Shown here in pieces: positions 48,839 to 59,583 of a stretch of 64,000 nucleotides of DNA. The DNA is from Anoplopoma fimbria (Eukaryota > Chordata > Actinopteri > Perciformes > Anoplopomatidae): positions 28,366,297-28,430,296 of the forward strand of contig NC_072457.1 in the NCBI RefSeq assembly GCF_027596085.1, read 5' to 3'. Each line of letters opens with the position of its first letter. Within the stretch, counting starts at the first letter, position 1. The translations under genes and the position numbers were made by a program. Below the pieces are notes generated by a model. The model searched no databases and was not told where the DNA came from. It was given only the letters and a program-made list of their open reading frames with translations.

Positions 48839-49491
48839 GGGCCTGTGTCCACATAACGCCTTTTTCTGATCGCCAGCGTATTTTTTCAGTTGTTCTCAAT
48901 GAGAGGAGAACGTATGCGACCGCTTAGAGAAAAGGCGGTCGCTGAGCCCAACATTTATTTTTCTGAGCGCACCTCATTTTTTGTCCGAGTGCTTCAAGTT
49001 GAAAATCTCGGAACTTTTGAGAAAAGTGCTGGCGAGGTCACTGTAGTAAATGGTGGGGAAGTTTGTTTTGTCCGTGTCTGTCTATCTTGAGCTTTATATT
49101 TCGCACAATCACCATCAAAACAAAGTCCGAAAAGCCCATTTAGGAGCAGATCAGCAGGACGGACACTGAATGTTGACGGTGAATGTTGTGCTTTTATTAC
49201 CGTACGCCTTGTGTTGCCTTGTGAGTGGAGACAAGCTCATCTATACGAAGTACCAAGCAGACGTCCTCCGTTTGATGCTCATGGTGAAAAAAACTATGTA
49301 AAACAAATACATTGTACACCAAATAGACAATAAAAAACCGCAGGAGTGATGCTAGTCCATCATACAACAGTGGTGATGTGTTGTCAAGATATTGTTGTCA
49401 TAGAAATGCTCGCAGCGCCTTTTTAGTTGAAACGCTGGGTTGAAGCACTTATTTTTTTGTGCCAGAAAAAGGCACTATGTGGACGCTTGGG
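48839..49491. mobile_element. Non-autonomous DNA transposon (MITE-like) in the micall1 3' region
   Basis: Ends are inverted: left GTGTCCACATAACGCCTTTT and right (reverse complement) GCGTCCACATAGTGCCTTTT, both followed by TCTG. The body is about 600 bp without transposase-like coding. The family and target-site duplication could not be settled by eye. Confidence 0.65.
49329..49334 (+). terminator. Candidate micall1 poly(A) signal AATAAA
   Basis: AATAAA about 540 nt after the stop codon. It lies within the MITE-like element, so the transposon may supply the 3' end. Confidence 0.4.
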
Positions 49492-50284
49492 AGGAGAAAA
49501 GAAATGCACCAGATGAAGAAGATAAGATGAGGTCACCTTAAACTGTCAATGACTTTGAAGTGCAACCCAGAATCCTCTCCCTGCTCACATCTTACTTGAT
49601 GCTTCTCCAAAGTCTCTTCAGTGACTATTTTAATTTGCCTTCGGGTTTTTTAAAAGACCATTTAACATTTCATCTGCTTTAAGAGCTGACGTGCTTATAA
49701 ACTCTCTGACCTTTCGTTTGAGTGAGTCGTTGTATGTTGCTTCACTAGGCTTGCATGGCAGAGCATGTGTATCCTGTAGGCCTGTGTAACGGTTAAGCAA
49801 AGGGGTGACTCGACAGTTCACTTTGAAAGAAGTCGGTTGGATGCAAGTTGATCCCTGATATCTATGATTTTATAATCTGTTTTTAATCTGTTCCTGTGTA
49901 ACACCTTTGTCTTCTGCTCCTCGATTCCAAAGGTCAGTAGCTGGTTATCTGAGAGGGTTTCATGTCATGTCTGGTTTCAGCCTGTGGTACGAGTGAAAGT
50001 TACAAAAAAAAGAAAATTCTACCCTTGAAATGCTTGATCGACAATGGATACCTAAGCTCTTCTAGCTGCTATGTTATGGTCGTCTATGGTTTCCTTGTTT
50101 TTAAGTTTCTTCTGTGATAGTTTTGTGATGATGTCTCTTTTTTAAAAATGTATATCATCAAAGATGTGGATGAACGTAGATACAGTATTTGTGTGTGTGA
50201 CTGGAAACAAAGTGGGCGACTCAAAATCAGATTGATTTTAAAAATATGAGGTATGAACAGGAGCAGCACAGACAAAAACACGTT

Positions 50285-51022
50285 TAACTGCAGATGTCAG
50301 AAGGTTTATTAATATGAAAGGTCACACATGCAATAATGAAAAGGCAGATATACAGTATTTTAACAACTGTAGCGAAGCACCAGCTTATAACAGTTTTAAC
50401 CATCGGGGAAAACCTGAATATGCAATCATTAATTTATATTTTACTATGCCTTTCTGTACGTTTCCATGTTTTGCCTTAAAAGTAGAAAGAAAAAAATGTG
50501 TTAATATTGTTTGTACAAGTGCCATTTATTTAATTACATATGTGGAAAAGCCTCATTTGTTCAAACTTATGTAAATGTCAGTATGTTTACTTTTTCTGTT
50601 ACTGTTTTGTCAGTTAGTTTGTCTTTATCCTCCATTTTAAATGGTAATCTCTGTTGTGTCTGTGTTTCTGCTCCGTGCTTGTCTTTATGTCCAGCTGAAA
50701 CCAAGGACTTCTTGAGCGCCACATTTCTGTCAGCTATACGTTGTCCTAAAACAGCAGCAGGATTATGAAAAGAAAACGACACTGGAAGGCAGAGGAATAA
50801 AATAACTTAATGCAAGCAGTTCATGTTTCTTGTCAATCAAATGCTTCCAGAGCACAGCTTTATATTGTTTTATATAACTGCTTATCTAGTGCCACTTCCA
50901 CACTCGTGACATCACACTCAAACCATCCATAATCTGAATTTAAAGTTTTATTGTTTGCACCTGATTTCCAAGTCATTTTCAAATGTTCAGTCAGTGACAG
51001 TGAGTCTTCGCTCTGGTCTCTT
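50285..51022 (-). other. Probable c22orf23 3'UTR
   Basis: Minus-strand sequence after the stop at 51023. TTTATT at 50305-50310 gives an AATAAA about 710 nt downstream. No supported coding exon here. Confidence 0.4.
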
Positions 51023-52605
51023 TCACCTCCATGTTTTCTGCTCTGCTCTCTCCCCGTTCCTCTCAGATGTGATTGCATCGTTCTCGGGACTGCGGGCCTT
51101 GTCCAACACCTGCAGTTCTCGAATCCTCTGTTATTGGAGTCGTGACACAGCACAGGTTTAAGTGAAATTGCACTTTCAAAAGAGAATTAATGCTATTTGT
51201 TTGACTGATATCTTAATCTAAATGCTTGAATACAGCATGGCACTAATGCCATTTCAATGATCTATTTACTTCAGTATTAATCTGAGTCAGTATTTAATTA
51301 TATTGTATAAAACAACACACTAAACAATACTTCAGTGTAGTTAAATCATCTGTGTTACCTAAGGATATTTCAAAACCAAAGAGCATAACACAGACTTAAT
51401 TTGAGCCAATATGTAAACCGTTCCTTGTTTACCTGGGATATCTCACTGTTAATGATGTTGATGTACTGCTTCTCCTGACCCAGAGAAGACATATCTGCCA
51501 GAAACTGTCTTCTCTCCTCTATCTCATCTAGTACTATAAAAGAAAAAAACAAGTTAATATTAGACTTATTTAAAGGGCACTGGATATATTTAGTCAAGTA
51601 AAGTAGCACAACGCAGAGTTTAATTTAGGCTGATATTAATAGAAACAGACCATCAATATGACTTCAAATGTGTTTTGCTTCTTTTCAGGTTTTAAAGGGA
51701 CATGTGACATGTAACTCTTGTACATCGTCTGTGCAGTCAGCCTCACCTTCCTGATACCGGTCTTTCTGCTCCACCACCTCTGGGTTCCTACATGCAGGAA
51801 CATTTTGGACAGATCTTGGCTCTTCTTCTCCTGTTGCCAAAATATTCTGAAGCCTCCTCTTCTCTTTCTCTAAATCTCCTAGGAAAGTGAAAGAGAGAAA
51901 AAAGAAGTTACAATTGTTTTTTAATATAGGCCTGTCAAAACACATGCATGCCGGATTAATAAGGACGTCAGTTTGAAGAACACACTTGAGGGCCCAGGAT
52001 GGAACTTTTCTCTGACGTAGCTGTTCCCAGAGCGACAAGCTTCAGCGCTGCGTCTCTGAGGTATGCATGGGAGACGTTTCTGGACAGATTTAGTGGTTTT
52101 AAGCTTGGTGGAGGAAGCTAATGATGTCGGCTCAGACGTCAGTGGTAAAGCTGCTCCATCTGTGGAGAAAAGTAAAAAAAAGAAAATAAGCACAAGAATT
52201 GTATTGGGCACAACAACATTTTGTGATGCTAAATGTTTTAGAAAATACCAGAGCACCCCTATTACCATGTTATCTTTGAATCACAATATGATATAATCTG
52301 GATTTCTAACAATATGTCATATTGATTTTTGCAATAACAATGTTTGGCAAACCCTTCATCACATTCAAATATCTCAACAATGTATACAATATTGTTAATA
52401 CTGTATATCATGCAGTACTATCACACATTTTATCACCACATTGCATCCATCAACCTGTCATCAAGAGGACTCAAACTTACTCTTCAGGCATTCGTTGATC
52501 TTTTTTCTCTGAAGGTTGGTGAATCTGGATTGCTGCATCATTACTGAGCAGCAGGAGAGAGAATGATTAAAATATCAAAGCACTATTTTACACCAAAAGC
52601 GTCAA

Positions 52606-52643
<38 letters not shown>

Positions 52644-53978
52644 TACAGATTGTAAAGCCCTCTGAGGCAAATTTGTAGTTTGTGATTTTGGGCTATACAC
52701 AATAATCTGAATTGAATCACCACCACCACCAGTGTCTGGACTCCAGGGGGTTGTGCTTCACTGATCCCAGTGTTGGGCCCCTCTGGTACACGGCTGGGCC
52801 ATGGGGTCCAATAGCCAAAGACTTTGTACTATTCATTCTTATGCCTGTGTAATACGGCTGTGGCATAGTGGAGAGCAAGGTAGTTCTCCAATCAGAGGGT
52901 CGGTGGTTCGATACCCGGCTTCAGCAGTCGATGTGTCCTTGGGCAAGACACTTAACCCCAAGTTGCTCCTGAAGGCTTGCCATCGGTGTGGACTGGATGA
53001 TGAATGTTAGTTAGAGTCTGATGGTGGCACCTTGATGGTAGCCTGTCATCAGTGTGTGAATGGGTGAATGATATGTAACATACTACTGACTGTAAGTCGC
53101 TTTGGATAAAAGCGTCTGCTAAATGACTGTAATGTAATGTAATATGTGATGAGAGTGCATCAATAGTTGTTGTAGATCACAGAAACAACAGCATATGTGA
53201 AAACATCCATGTATCATCTATTTTCCCTGTTGTTTAGCTTTGTGAAATTTCTAAATCAACAAATACATTTGCAGTGGCTCTTTCTTATGTTGGTAGCCAA
53301 GACTTCTTGTGTCATCCTTTCTCTATGTCTAGACTTTGGATAGTCATAGATAATCTGCCAATTTATATCCACGGTTTAGGGCCAATTTTTAGAAAATTAC
53401 GTCTGCTAAATGACTGTAATGTAATGTAATGTAATTATTACTACCCTGAGCCTTCCTCGTAGCACTTATTGCATTCGTATTAGTTGCTGCACTCACTGTA
53501 TTTGTATCAGTTCGCTGCACTTATTGTATTTGTATTTGTTTACTGCACTTATCCTATTCGTAGTAGTTTGTAGCACTTACTATATTCGGATTAGTCTGTT
53601 GCAATTATTGTTTTCGTAGTAACTTGCCTCTGCACTATACTTTTGCTCTGGTTTATGCTTTAAGATGCTTGTTTAAGAAAGGAGATGCACTTATGACTTC
53701 TGGTGACTAGTAGTTCTCTTGAATACCTATGTTGAATACACTTCCTGTAAGTCGCTTTGGATAAAAGCGTCTGCTAAATGACTGTAATGTAATGTAATGT
53801 AATGTAATGATTGTTATTGAGGTCTCTCCTGATTGAAATAGCACAAGTGCATCCTCTCACATCTCAGCATGTCCTGGGTGTCCTTGCTGTACTGGGAGGG
53901 TCTGTACTGGGTGTACTGGGAGGGTCTGGGGTTGGTCCATAGTCCTCCTCCATCTCCTCTCTGTGAGGAGGCCTCCAT
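51023..53978 (-). CDS. c22orf23: UPF0193 (EVG1) family protein, C22orf23 orthologue, 6 coding exons
   Basis: Minus-strand coding exons: 53861-53978, 52481-52543, 51986-52159, 51747-51878, 51433-51533, 51023-51127. Total 693 nt, 230 aa, all GT-AG with consistent phases. Family blocks: QYSKDTQDMLRLMMQQSRFT near the N-terminus, RRSAEACRSGNSYVREKFHP in the middle, DLEKEKRRLQNILATGEEE, EIEERRQFLADMSSLGQEKQ and then YINIINSEISQ toward the C-terminus. These match remembered human C22orf23, also a MICALL1 neighbour. The ATG lies directly after an acceptor (tttgcag|ATG), so a noncoding 5' exon near 54100-54150 is likely. Biochemical function is not established; a perfect X-box upstream suggests a ciliary expression programme. 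The C-terminal exon is basic/acidic and poorly conserved. Confidence 0.9.
52609..52640. repeat. (AC)n microsatellite
   Basis: About 16 AC units in c22orf23 intron 1. Confidence 0.9.
52855..53142 (+). mobile_element. Full-length tRNA-derived SINE
   Basis: Uninterrupted copy: A-box TGGCATAGTGG, B-box GGTTCGATACC, core GTCCTTGGGCAAGACACTTA, 3' module GTCGCTTTGGATAAAAGCGT, short TGTAATG tail. It is about 288 bp and nearly identical to the two copies in mpv17l intron 1, which indicates recent activity of the family. Confidence 0.92.
53399..53809 (+). mobile_element. LINE 3' end sharing the SINE tail, second copy
   Basis: A small solitary tail (53399-53435) is followed by a copy of the LINE 3' region (53441-53809). 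The latter runs from CTACCCTGAGCCTTCCTCGT to GTCGCTTTGGATAAAAGCGT and (TGTAA)n. It is highly similar to 10431-10779. Confidence 0.8.
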
Positions 53979-54159
53979 CTGCAAACACAGAGACGCACAA
54001 AGATACAAAATGCTAATAAAACTTACTGGATGCAATAGTATGTCAAATAAATAAAAAAAATCCAACATGTCCAATAAATAAGTAAATTAAATTATTTTAC
54101 TTTGTCGGTGAAAATCGGTTGTTTAAAGTATCCAAGGTGTACAGCAGCAGCGTCTTTTC

Positions 54160-54173
54160 GTTGCTATAGCAAC
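54160..54173. promoter_or_regulatory. Perfect palindromic RFX X-box upstream of c22orf23
   Basis: GTTGCTATAGCAAC is a 14-bp perfect inverted repeat of the GTTGCY...RGCAAC X-box form bound by RFX factors. It lies 182 bp upstream of the c22orf23 start codon, beside CpG-rich sequence. RFX X-boxes are typical of cilium-gene promoters. Confidence 0.7.
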
Positions 54174-54656
54174 CGAGTAGCAACAAGCACTTCCGTGAAC
54201 GCGTCATAATGCGTCATGACGTTGGAGTGACGTACGACACCTTTAGTCTGCATTGGACTCACAGACTGATTCACTGGTTCCACTCAGAGCCTTTAGACTT
54301 GTAGATCATCTTTTTTGATGCTTCCATTGCATAAAATGGTAATTGAGAGAAAGGCAGAGCAATAATTAGCTCAGTTGGTAAGATTCATAATTTATTTCAT
54401 TTTTAAAGGTCTACCATTTTCTTTAGGTTTTCATTTTAAAATAATCTCATGAGATTATGGGAGCCCTTCCATTCATCGCTTCCCTTTATGGACCATGTTA
54501 CGAAGATGAAAAGATGTGTGGCTGTATCTGAGCCATAGAAAATAAAAATATCTGTCATTAAAAATGTCAAAGTAGGGTATGCCATAAAAACCGTAATGTA
54601 TGATAATGTCTGTCTAAAACATTTAAAAGTTTAGTTTTTTCATGTCATTAAAGAAA

Positions 54657-55361
54657 AAGTAATAGTATAGAGCAGACTGTTTCTGCTGAGGAGACTGAGG
54701 TCCTTTGGAGTGCAGGGAGACCTCCTGAGGACCTTTTTCAACTCTGTGGTGGCATCAGCCATCTTTTATGCAGTGGTCTGCTGGAGCAGCAGCATCTCAG
54801 CAGCCGACAAGAAGAGACTGAACAAGCTTGTCAGGAAGGCCAGCAGTGTGCTGGGGTGTCCACTGGATACGGTGGAGGTGGTGGGAGACAGGAGGGTGAT
54901 GGCCAAGCTGTCATCCCTGATGAACAACACCTCCCACCCCATGCAGGACACCCTGGCAGCTCTGTGCAGCTCCTTCACCACCGGCTGCTCCACCCCCGGT
55001 GTGTGAAGGAGAGGTACCGCAGGTCCTTCCTTCCTGCTGCTGTCAGGCTGCACAACCAGCTCTGCTCCCAGCAGACCACATGACACATGACAATAAAAAC
55101 ATGACGATAAAAACCTGTGCAATACAATACACTGTGCAATAATAGTTATAATAGTTTTTCTGTCTGTAAATATAATATTTCAGTTATTGTTGTTTTTCTA
55201 CTGTTTCTTATTGCTTATTTATAATACTTTTATTTCATTTTTTATTTTTATCTTGTCTTTCTTTTACTATGTCTCTTGTGTGCACTTTACTCTATGCTGC
55301 TGTAAGCCTGCAAATTTCCCCGCTGCGGGACTAATAAAGGATTATCTTATCTTATCTTATA
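54657..55361 (+). pseudogene. Rex1-like LINE, 5'-truncated 3' end with broken reverse-transcriptase C-terminus
   Basis: Translates as FLLRRLRSFGVQGDLLRTFF, CWSSSISAADKKRLNKLVRK and SSVLGCPLDTVEVVGDRRVM in one frame. It then continues in another frame as CVKERYRRSFLPAAVRLHNQ, so one frameshift lies near 54990. This is the C-terminal end of fish Rex1/CR1-type LINE ORF2. The 3'UTR ends CCGCTGCGGGACTAATAAAG and a TTATC-repeat tail. Dead on arrival, as usual for truncated LINE inserts. Confidence 0.88.
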
Positions 55362-56229
55362 GTACTTCATAAGAAAAGTCACAAAATGTCATACTATTAA
55401 AAAAAAAGATATAGTATGTCATAAAAATATCATGGTATAGTATGGAATTTTGGTGTCCTCTCAAAAGTGAGGATTCAAATTCAGCCATGGCAACTTCCAA
55501 ACAGGGAACTTAACAACCATGCAACCATGCCACACGCACTTTATATATTTGATCTTTTCCGTGGGTATTTAACCACCCTGAGCTGTTTTGTAGCATATTT
55601 GAATTCTTAACATTGGATATTGGACCTTTTCACTGCAAAATGCATTGCAAAACGGGATCAAACACACAACCTGAGGACTGCTGAGTATTCTACTAACTAC
55701 CTGAGGTACTTTATCATATTAAATCCACTCAACTCTGTTTTTAAATCTGTTCTTTAAACCTCAAGTTGTGAAGTATCAGTTGTATCAGCACCATATCTTG
55801 GTGAGCTCTTGCTGAAGTTCATAAATCACTTGTTTGTTTAAAGATTTGTTTTTGGCATTACGGAGAAGAAAACTTGATTTGATCCTTTCACTTCAGACGT
55901 TTAGGCATCAGCCTGAGGAACGCTCTACCAGTTGAGATCAGATTGTTGTTTGCATTTGATTTGATTTTTTTATTTTTTGTTATTTTTTATTTTATCTGCC
56001 TTTTTTCTTTGTTAAGGTAATTTCATTTATTTAATTTAATTTAAATCATGTTTAATTGTTGTTATTATTTTAGTTCTGATCTCCCAATGAACATCAGGAC
56101 AGCAGAAACTCAACACATCTGTTGGCGCAGATTGAAAACTCCTCTGTTCTGACTGCACCATGGCCTAGTAAAAGAAAAATATATAATAAAATAATATCTT
56201 TCTCTGACTTATTTTTGATTTGATTGTTT
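55362..56229. other. AT-rich intergenic sequence
   Basis: No gene recognised. At 55377-55440 there are short pieces (ATAGTATGTCATAAAAA) resembling the reverse complement of the minisatellite that follows, suggesting an old inverted copy. Confidence 0.45.
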
Positions 56230-59200
56230 TTTTTAATAATATTTTCGACATGCTATGCTAAGACTTTTTTATGCTTCAATAGGATTTTTTGAGATATTAC
56301 TATTTTATGACTTGTTTGTGACTTTTTACATATTATACTATGACTTCTTTTACAAGTTTTTTATTACATACTATACTACTTTTTTTTATGTCTTTTTTTG
56401 GCATAATGTAATATGACATTTTCAATTTACTTTTAGAAAAACTATATTATGACTTTTTTATAACTTTATTGGACATACTCTACTAGGACTTTTTTGGAGT
56501 TCTTTTGACATGCTTTACTATGACTTTTTGTGGATATTTTTGACATACTATAATAAAACTTTGTTGTGACTTTTTTTCACAATACGATACCATAACCATT
56601 TCTGACTTATTTGCAACAATCTATAGTCGAACGTTTTTGTGACTTATTTTGACGTATTATACTGTGATTTATTTTATGACTTTTTTCGACATTCTATACT
56701 ATGAATATTTTTTATGACTTTTTTCGACATGCTATACTATGACTTTTTTTATGACTTTTTTTTTTTCGACATGCTATACTATGACTTTTTTTATGATTTT
56801 TTTCGACATGCTATACTATGACTTTTTTTAATGACTTTTTTTTTTGACATGTTATATATGACTTTTTTATGTTTTTTACGACATGCTATANNNNNNNNNN
56901 NNNNNNNNNNNNNNNNNNNNNNNNNNNNNNNNNNNNNNNNNNNNNNNNNNNNNNNNNNNNNNNNNNNNNNNNNNNNNNNNNNNNNNNNNNTACGACATGC
57001 TATACAATGACTTTTTTATGGGGTTTTTTCGACATGTTAATATGACTTTATTTATGACTTTTTTCGACATGCTATACTATGACTTTTTTATGATTTTTTT
57101 CAACATGCGACATGCTATAATATGACTTTTTTATGATTTTTTTTACGACATGCTATACTATGACTTTTTTATGATTTTTTTCGACAAGCTATAGTATGAC
57201 TTTTTTATGACTTTTTTCGACATGCTATACTATGACTTTTTTATGATTTTTTTTTCAACATGCTATTTGATTTTTTTCGACATGCTATACTATGACTGTT
57301 TTTATGATTTTTTTCGACATGCTATACTATGACTTTTTTATGATTTTTTTCGACATGTTATAGTATGACTTTTTTATGATTTTTTCGACATGCTATACTA
57401 TGACTTTATTCATGACTTTTTACGACATGCTATACTATGACTTTTTTTATGATTTTTTTGACATGCTATACTATGACTTTTTTATGATTTTTTCGACATG
57501 CTATACTATGACTTTTTTTTTATTTTTTTCGACATGCTATACTATGAATTTTTTTCGACATGCTATACTATGACTTTTTTCATGATTTCTTTCGACATGC
57601 TATACTATGACTTTTTTTATGACTTTTTTCAACATGCTATACTATGACTTTTTTTTTTATGATATTTTTTCAACATGCTATACTATGACTTTTTAATGGG
57701 TTTTTTCGACATGTTATCATATGACTTTATTCATGACTTTTTTCGACATGCTATACTATGACTTTTTTATGATTTCTTTCAAGATGCTTTTTAAAAAAGG
57801 CATTGCTATACATGCCTTTTTTTATCAAAACTTATTTGACATATCATTTTCACCCATTGATGACATACCATGCAAGGTGCCATCAGCCCATCAGACTTTT
57901 TTATGATTTTTTCAACATCCACTATGACTTTTTAAGTGTTTGGCCCATGGACACTATGACTTTTTTATGATTTTTTCAACTACCCTCTGAATGGAGAATG
58001 ATTTCTTTCCACTGTTATAGCTATGACTTTTTTATGATTTTTTCGACATGCTATACTATGAATATTTTTTATGACTTTTTTCGACATGCTATACTATGAC
58101 TTTTTAATGATTTTTTCGACATGTTATCATATGACTTTTTTATGACTTTTTTCGACATGCTATACTATGACTTTTTTATGACTTTTTTTCAACATGCTAT
58201 ACTATGACTTTTTTGTGATTTTTTTCGACATGCTATAGTATGATATTGTTTATTTTTTCAACATGCTATACTATGACTTTTTTATGATTTCTTTCGACAT
58301 GCTTATAGTATGACTTTTTTTATTTTTTTCAACATTATACTATGACTTTTTTTATGATTTTTTCGACATGCTATACTATGACTTTTTAATGGTTTTTTTC
58401 GACATGCTATACTATGACTTTTTTATGACTTTTTTCGACATGCTATACTATGACTTTTTTCATGATTTTTTCGACATGCTATACTATGACTTTTTTTATG
58501 ATTTTTTTTTCTATACTATGAATATTTTTTATGACTTTTTTTCGACATGCTATACTATGACTTTTTTATGATTTTTTTCAACATGCTATAGTATGACTTA
58601 AAAAAAAATGTTTTTTCGACATGTTATATATGACTTTTTTATGATTTTTTTCGACATGCTATAGTATGACTTTTTTATGATTTTTTTCGACATGCTATAC
58701 TATGAATATTTTTTATGACTTTTTTCAACATGCTATACTATGACTTTTTTCATGATTTTTTCCGACAAGCTATAGTATGACTTTTTATGATTTTTTTCGA
58801 CATGCTATAGTATGACTTTTTTATGATTTTTTTCGACATGCTATACTATGAATATTTTTTATGACTTTTTTCAACATGCTATACTATGACTTTTTCATGA
58901 TTTTTTTCCGACATGCTATGACTATACTATGAATATTTTTCATGACTTTTTTCAACATGCTATACTATGACTTTTTTGATGACTTCTTTCGACATGCTAT
59001 ACTATGACTTTTTCTTGATTTTTTTCAACATGCTAAACTATGACTTTTTTTATGACTTTTTTCGACATGCTATACTATGACCTCTTTCATGACATTTTTT
59101 GGCATACTATACTATGATTTTTAATGCCTTTTTTCAACATGCTAGACTACTAGACTTAATTACTAGACTTGATTCGAAATACTTTACTAAGACTCTTTTA

Positions 59201-59480
59201 ATTACTTTTTTCGATATACATATATATGACTTTATTTTGACTTCGCTTTGAGTCTTTTATGATTTTTTTTCTCACACTATACTATGAGTTCCTTTTTTCA
59301 ACAAACTATACCATGAGATTTTTGTGATTTTTTTTAACATACATATACCATCAACATGTTATTGTATTACTTTTTTTGTGACTTTTTCTGACATACCATA
59401 CTATAATTTTTGTTATGCCTTTTTTCGACATTATATTATATGATTTTTTTCGACATATCACATTGTGACATTTTTTTAAC
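56230..59480. repeat. About 3.2-kb AT-rich minisatellite, unit about 34 bp
   Basis: Tandem, degenerate copies of a unit with core CGACATGCTATACTATGACT followed by TTTTTATGA and a T run. Copies alternate between GACTTTTTT and GATTTTTTT forms. The array is interrupted by the assembly gap and by about 230 bp of diverged sequence near 57790-58020. Repeating open frames (MLYYDFF) are a by-product, not genes. Confidence 0.95.
56891..56990. other. Assembly gap (100 N)
   Basis: Exactly 100 N inside the minisatellite. This is a conventional placeholder length, so the real array size is unknown. Confidence 0.98.
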
Positions 59481-59545
59481 CTTTTATTGACAACCTTAAC
59501 TCTTTGCAAAAATTTGACTTTTTTATGACTTTTTTATGAAAAACT

Positions 59546-59583
59546 CATAGTATTGTATGTTGAAAAAAACATACAATACTATG
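59546..59583. repeat. Perfect 16-bp inverted repeat with 6-nt loop
   Basis: CATAGTATTGTATGTT and its exact complement AACATACAATACTATG surround GAAAAA, just past the end of the minisatellite. Confidence 0.95.

Larger units (their letters stand above)
48789..50284 (+). other. micall1 3'UTR and convergent interval
   Basis: Sequence after the micall1 stop, including the MITE-like element and an AATAAA at 49329-49334 inside it. The rest to about 50284 is noncoding, and the exact transcript end is unknown. Confidence 0.5.

Noticed and set aside
50567..50782. Minus-strand frame downstream of c22orf23 as an alternative C-terminal exon
   Set aside because: The stop at 51023 already closes a full-length protein; this frame has no family match and is probably 3'UTR.
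56883..58571. Repeating MLYYDFF open frames
   Set aside because: Translation of the AT-rich minisatellite, partly across the N gap; no gene signals.
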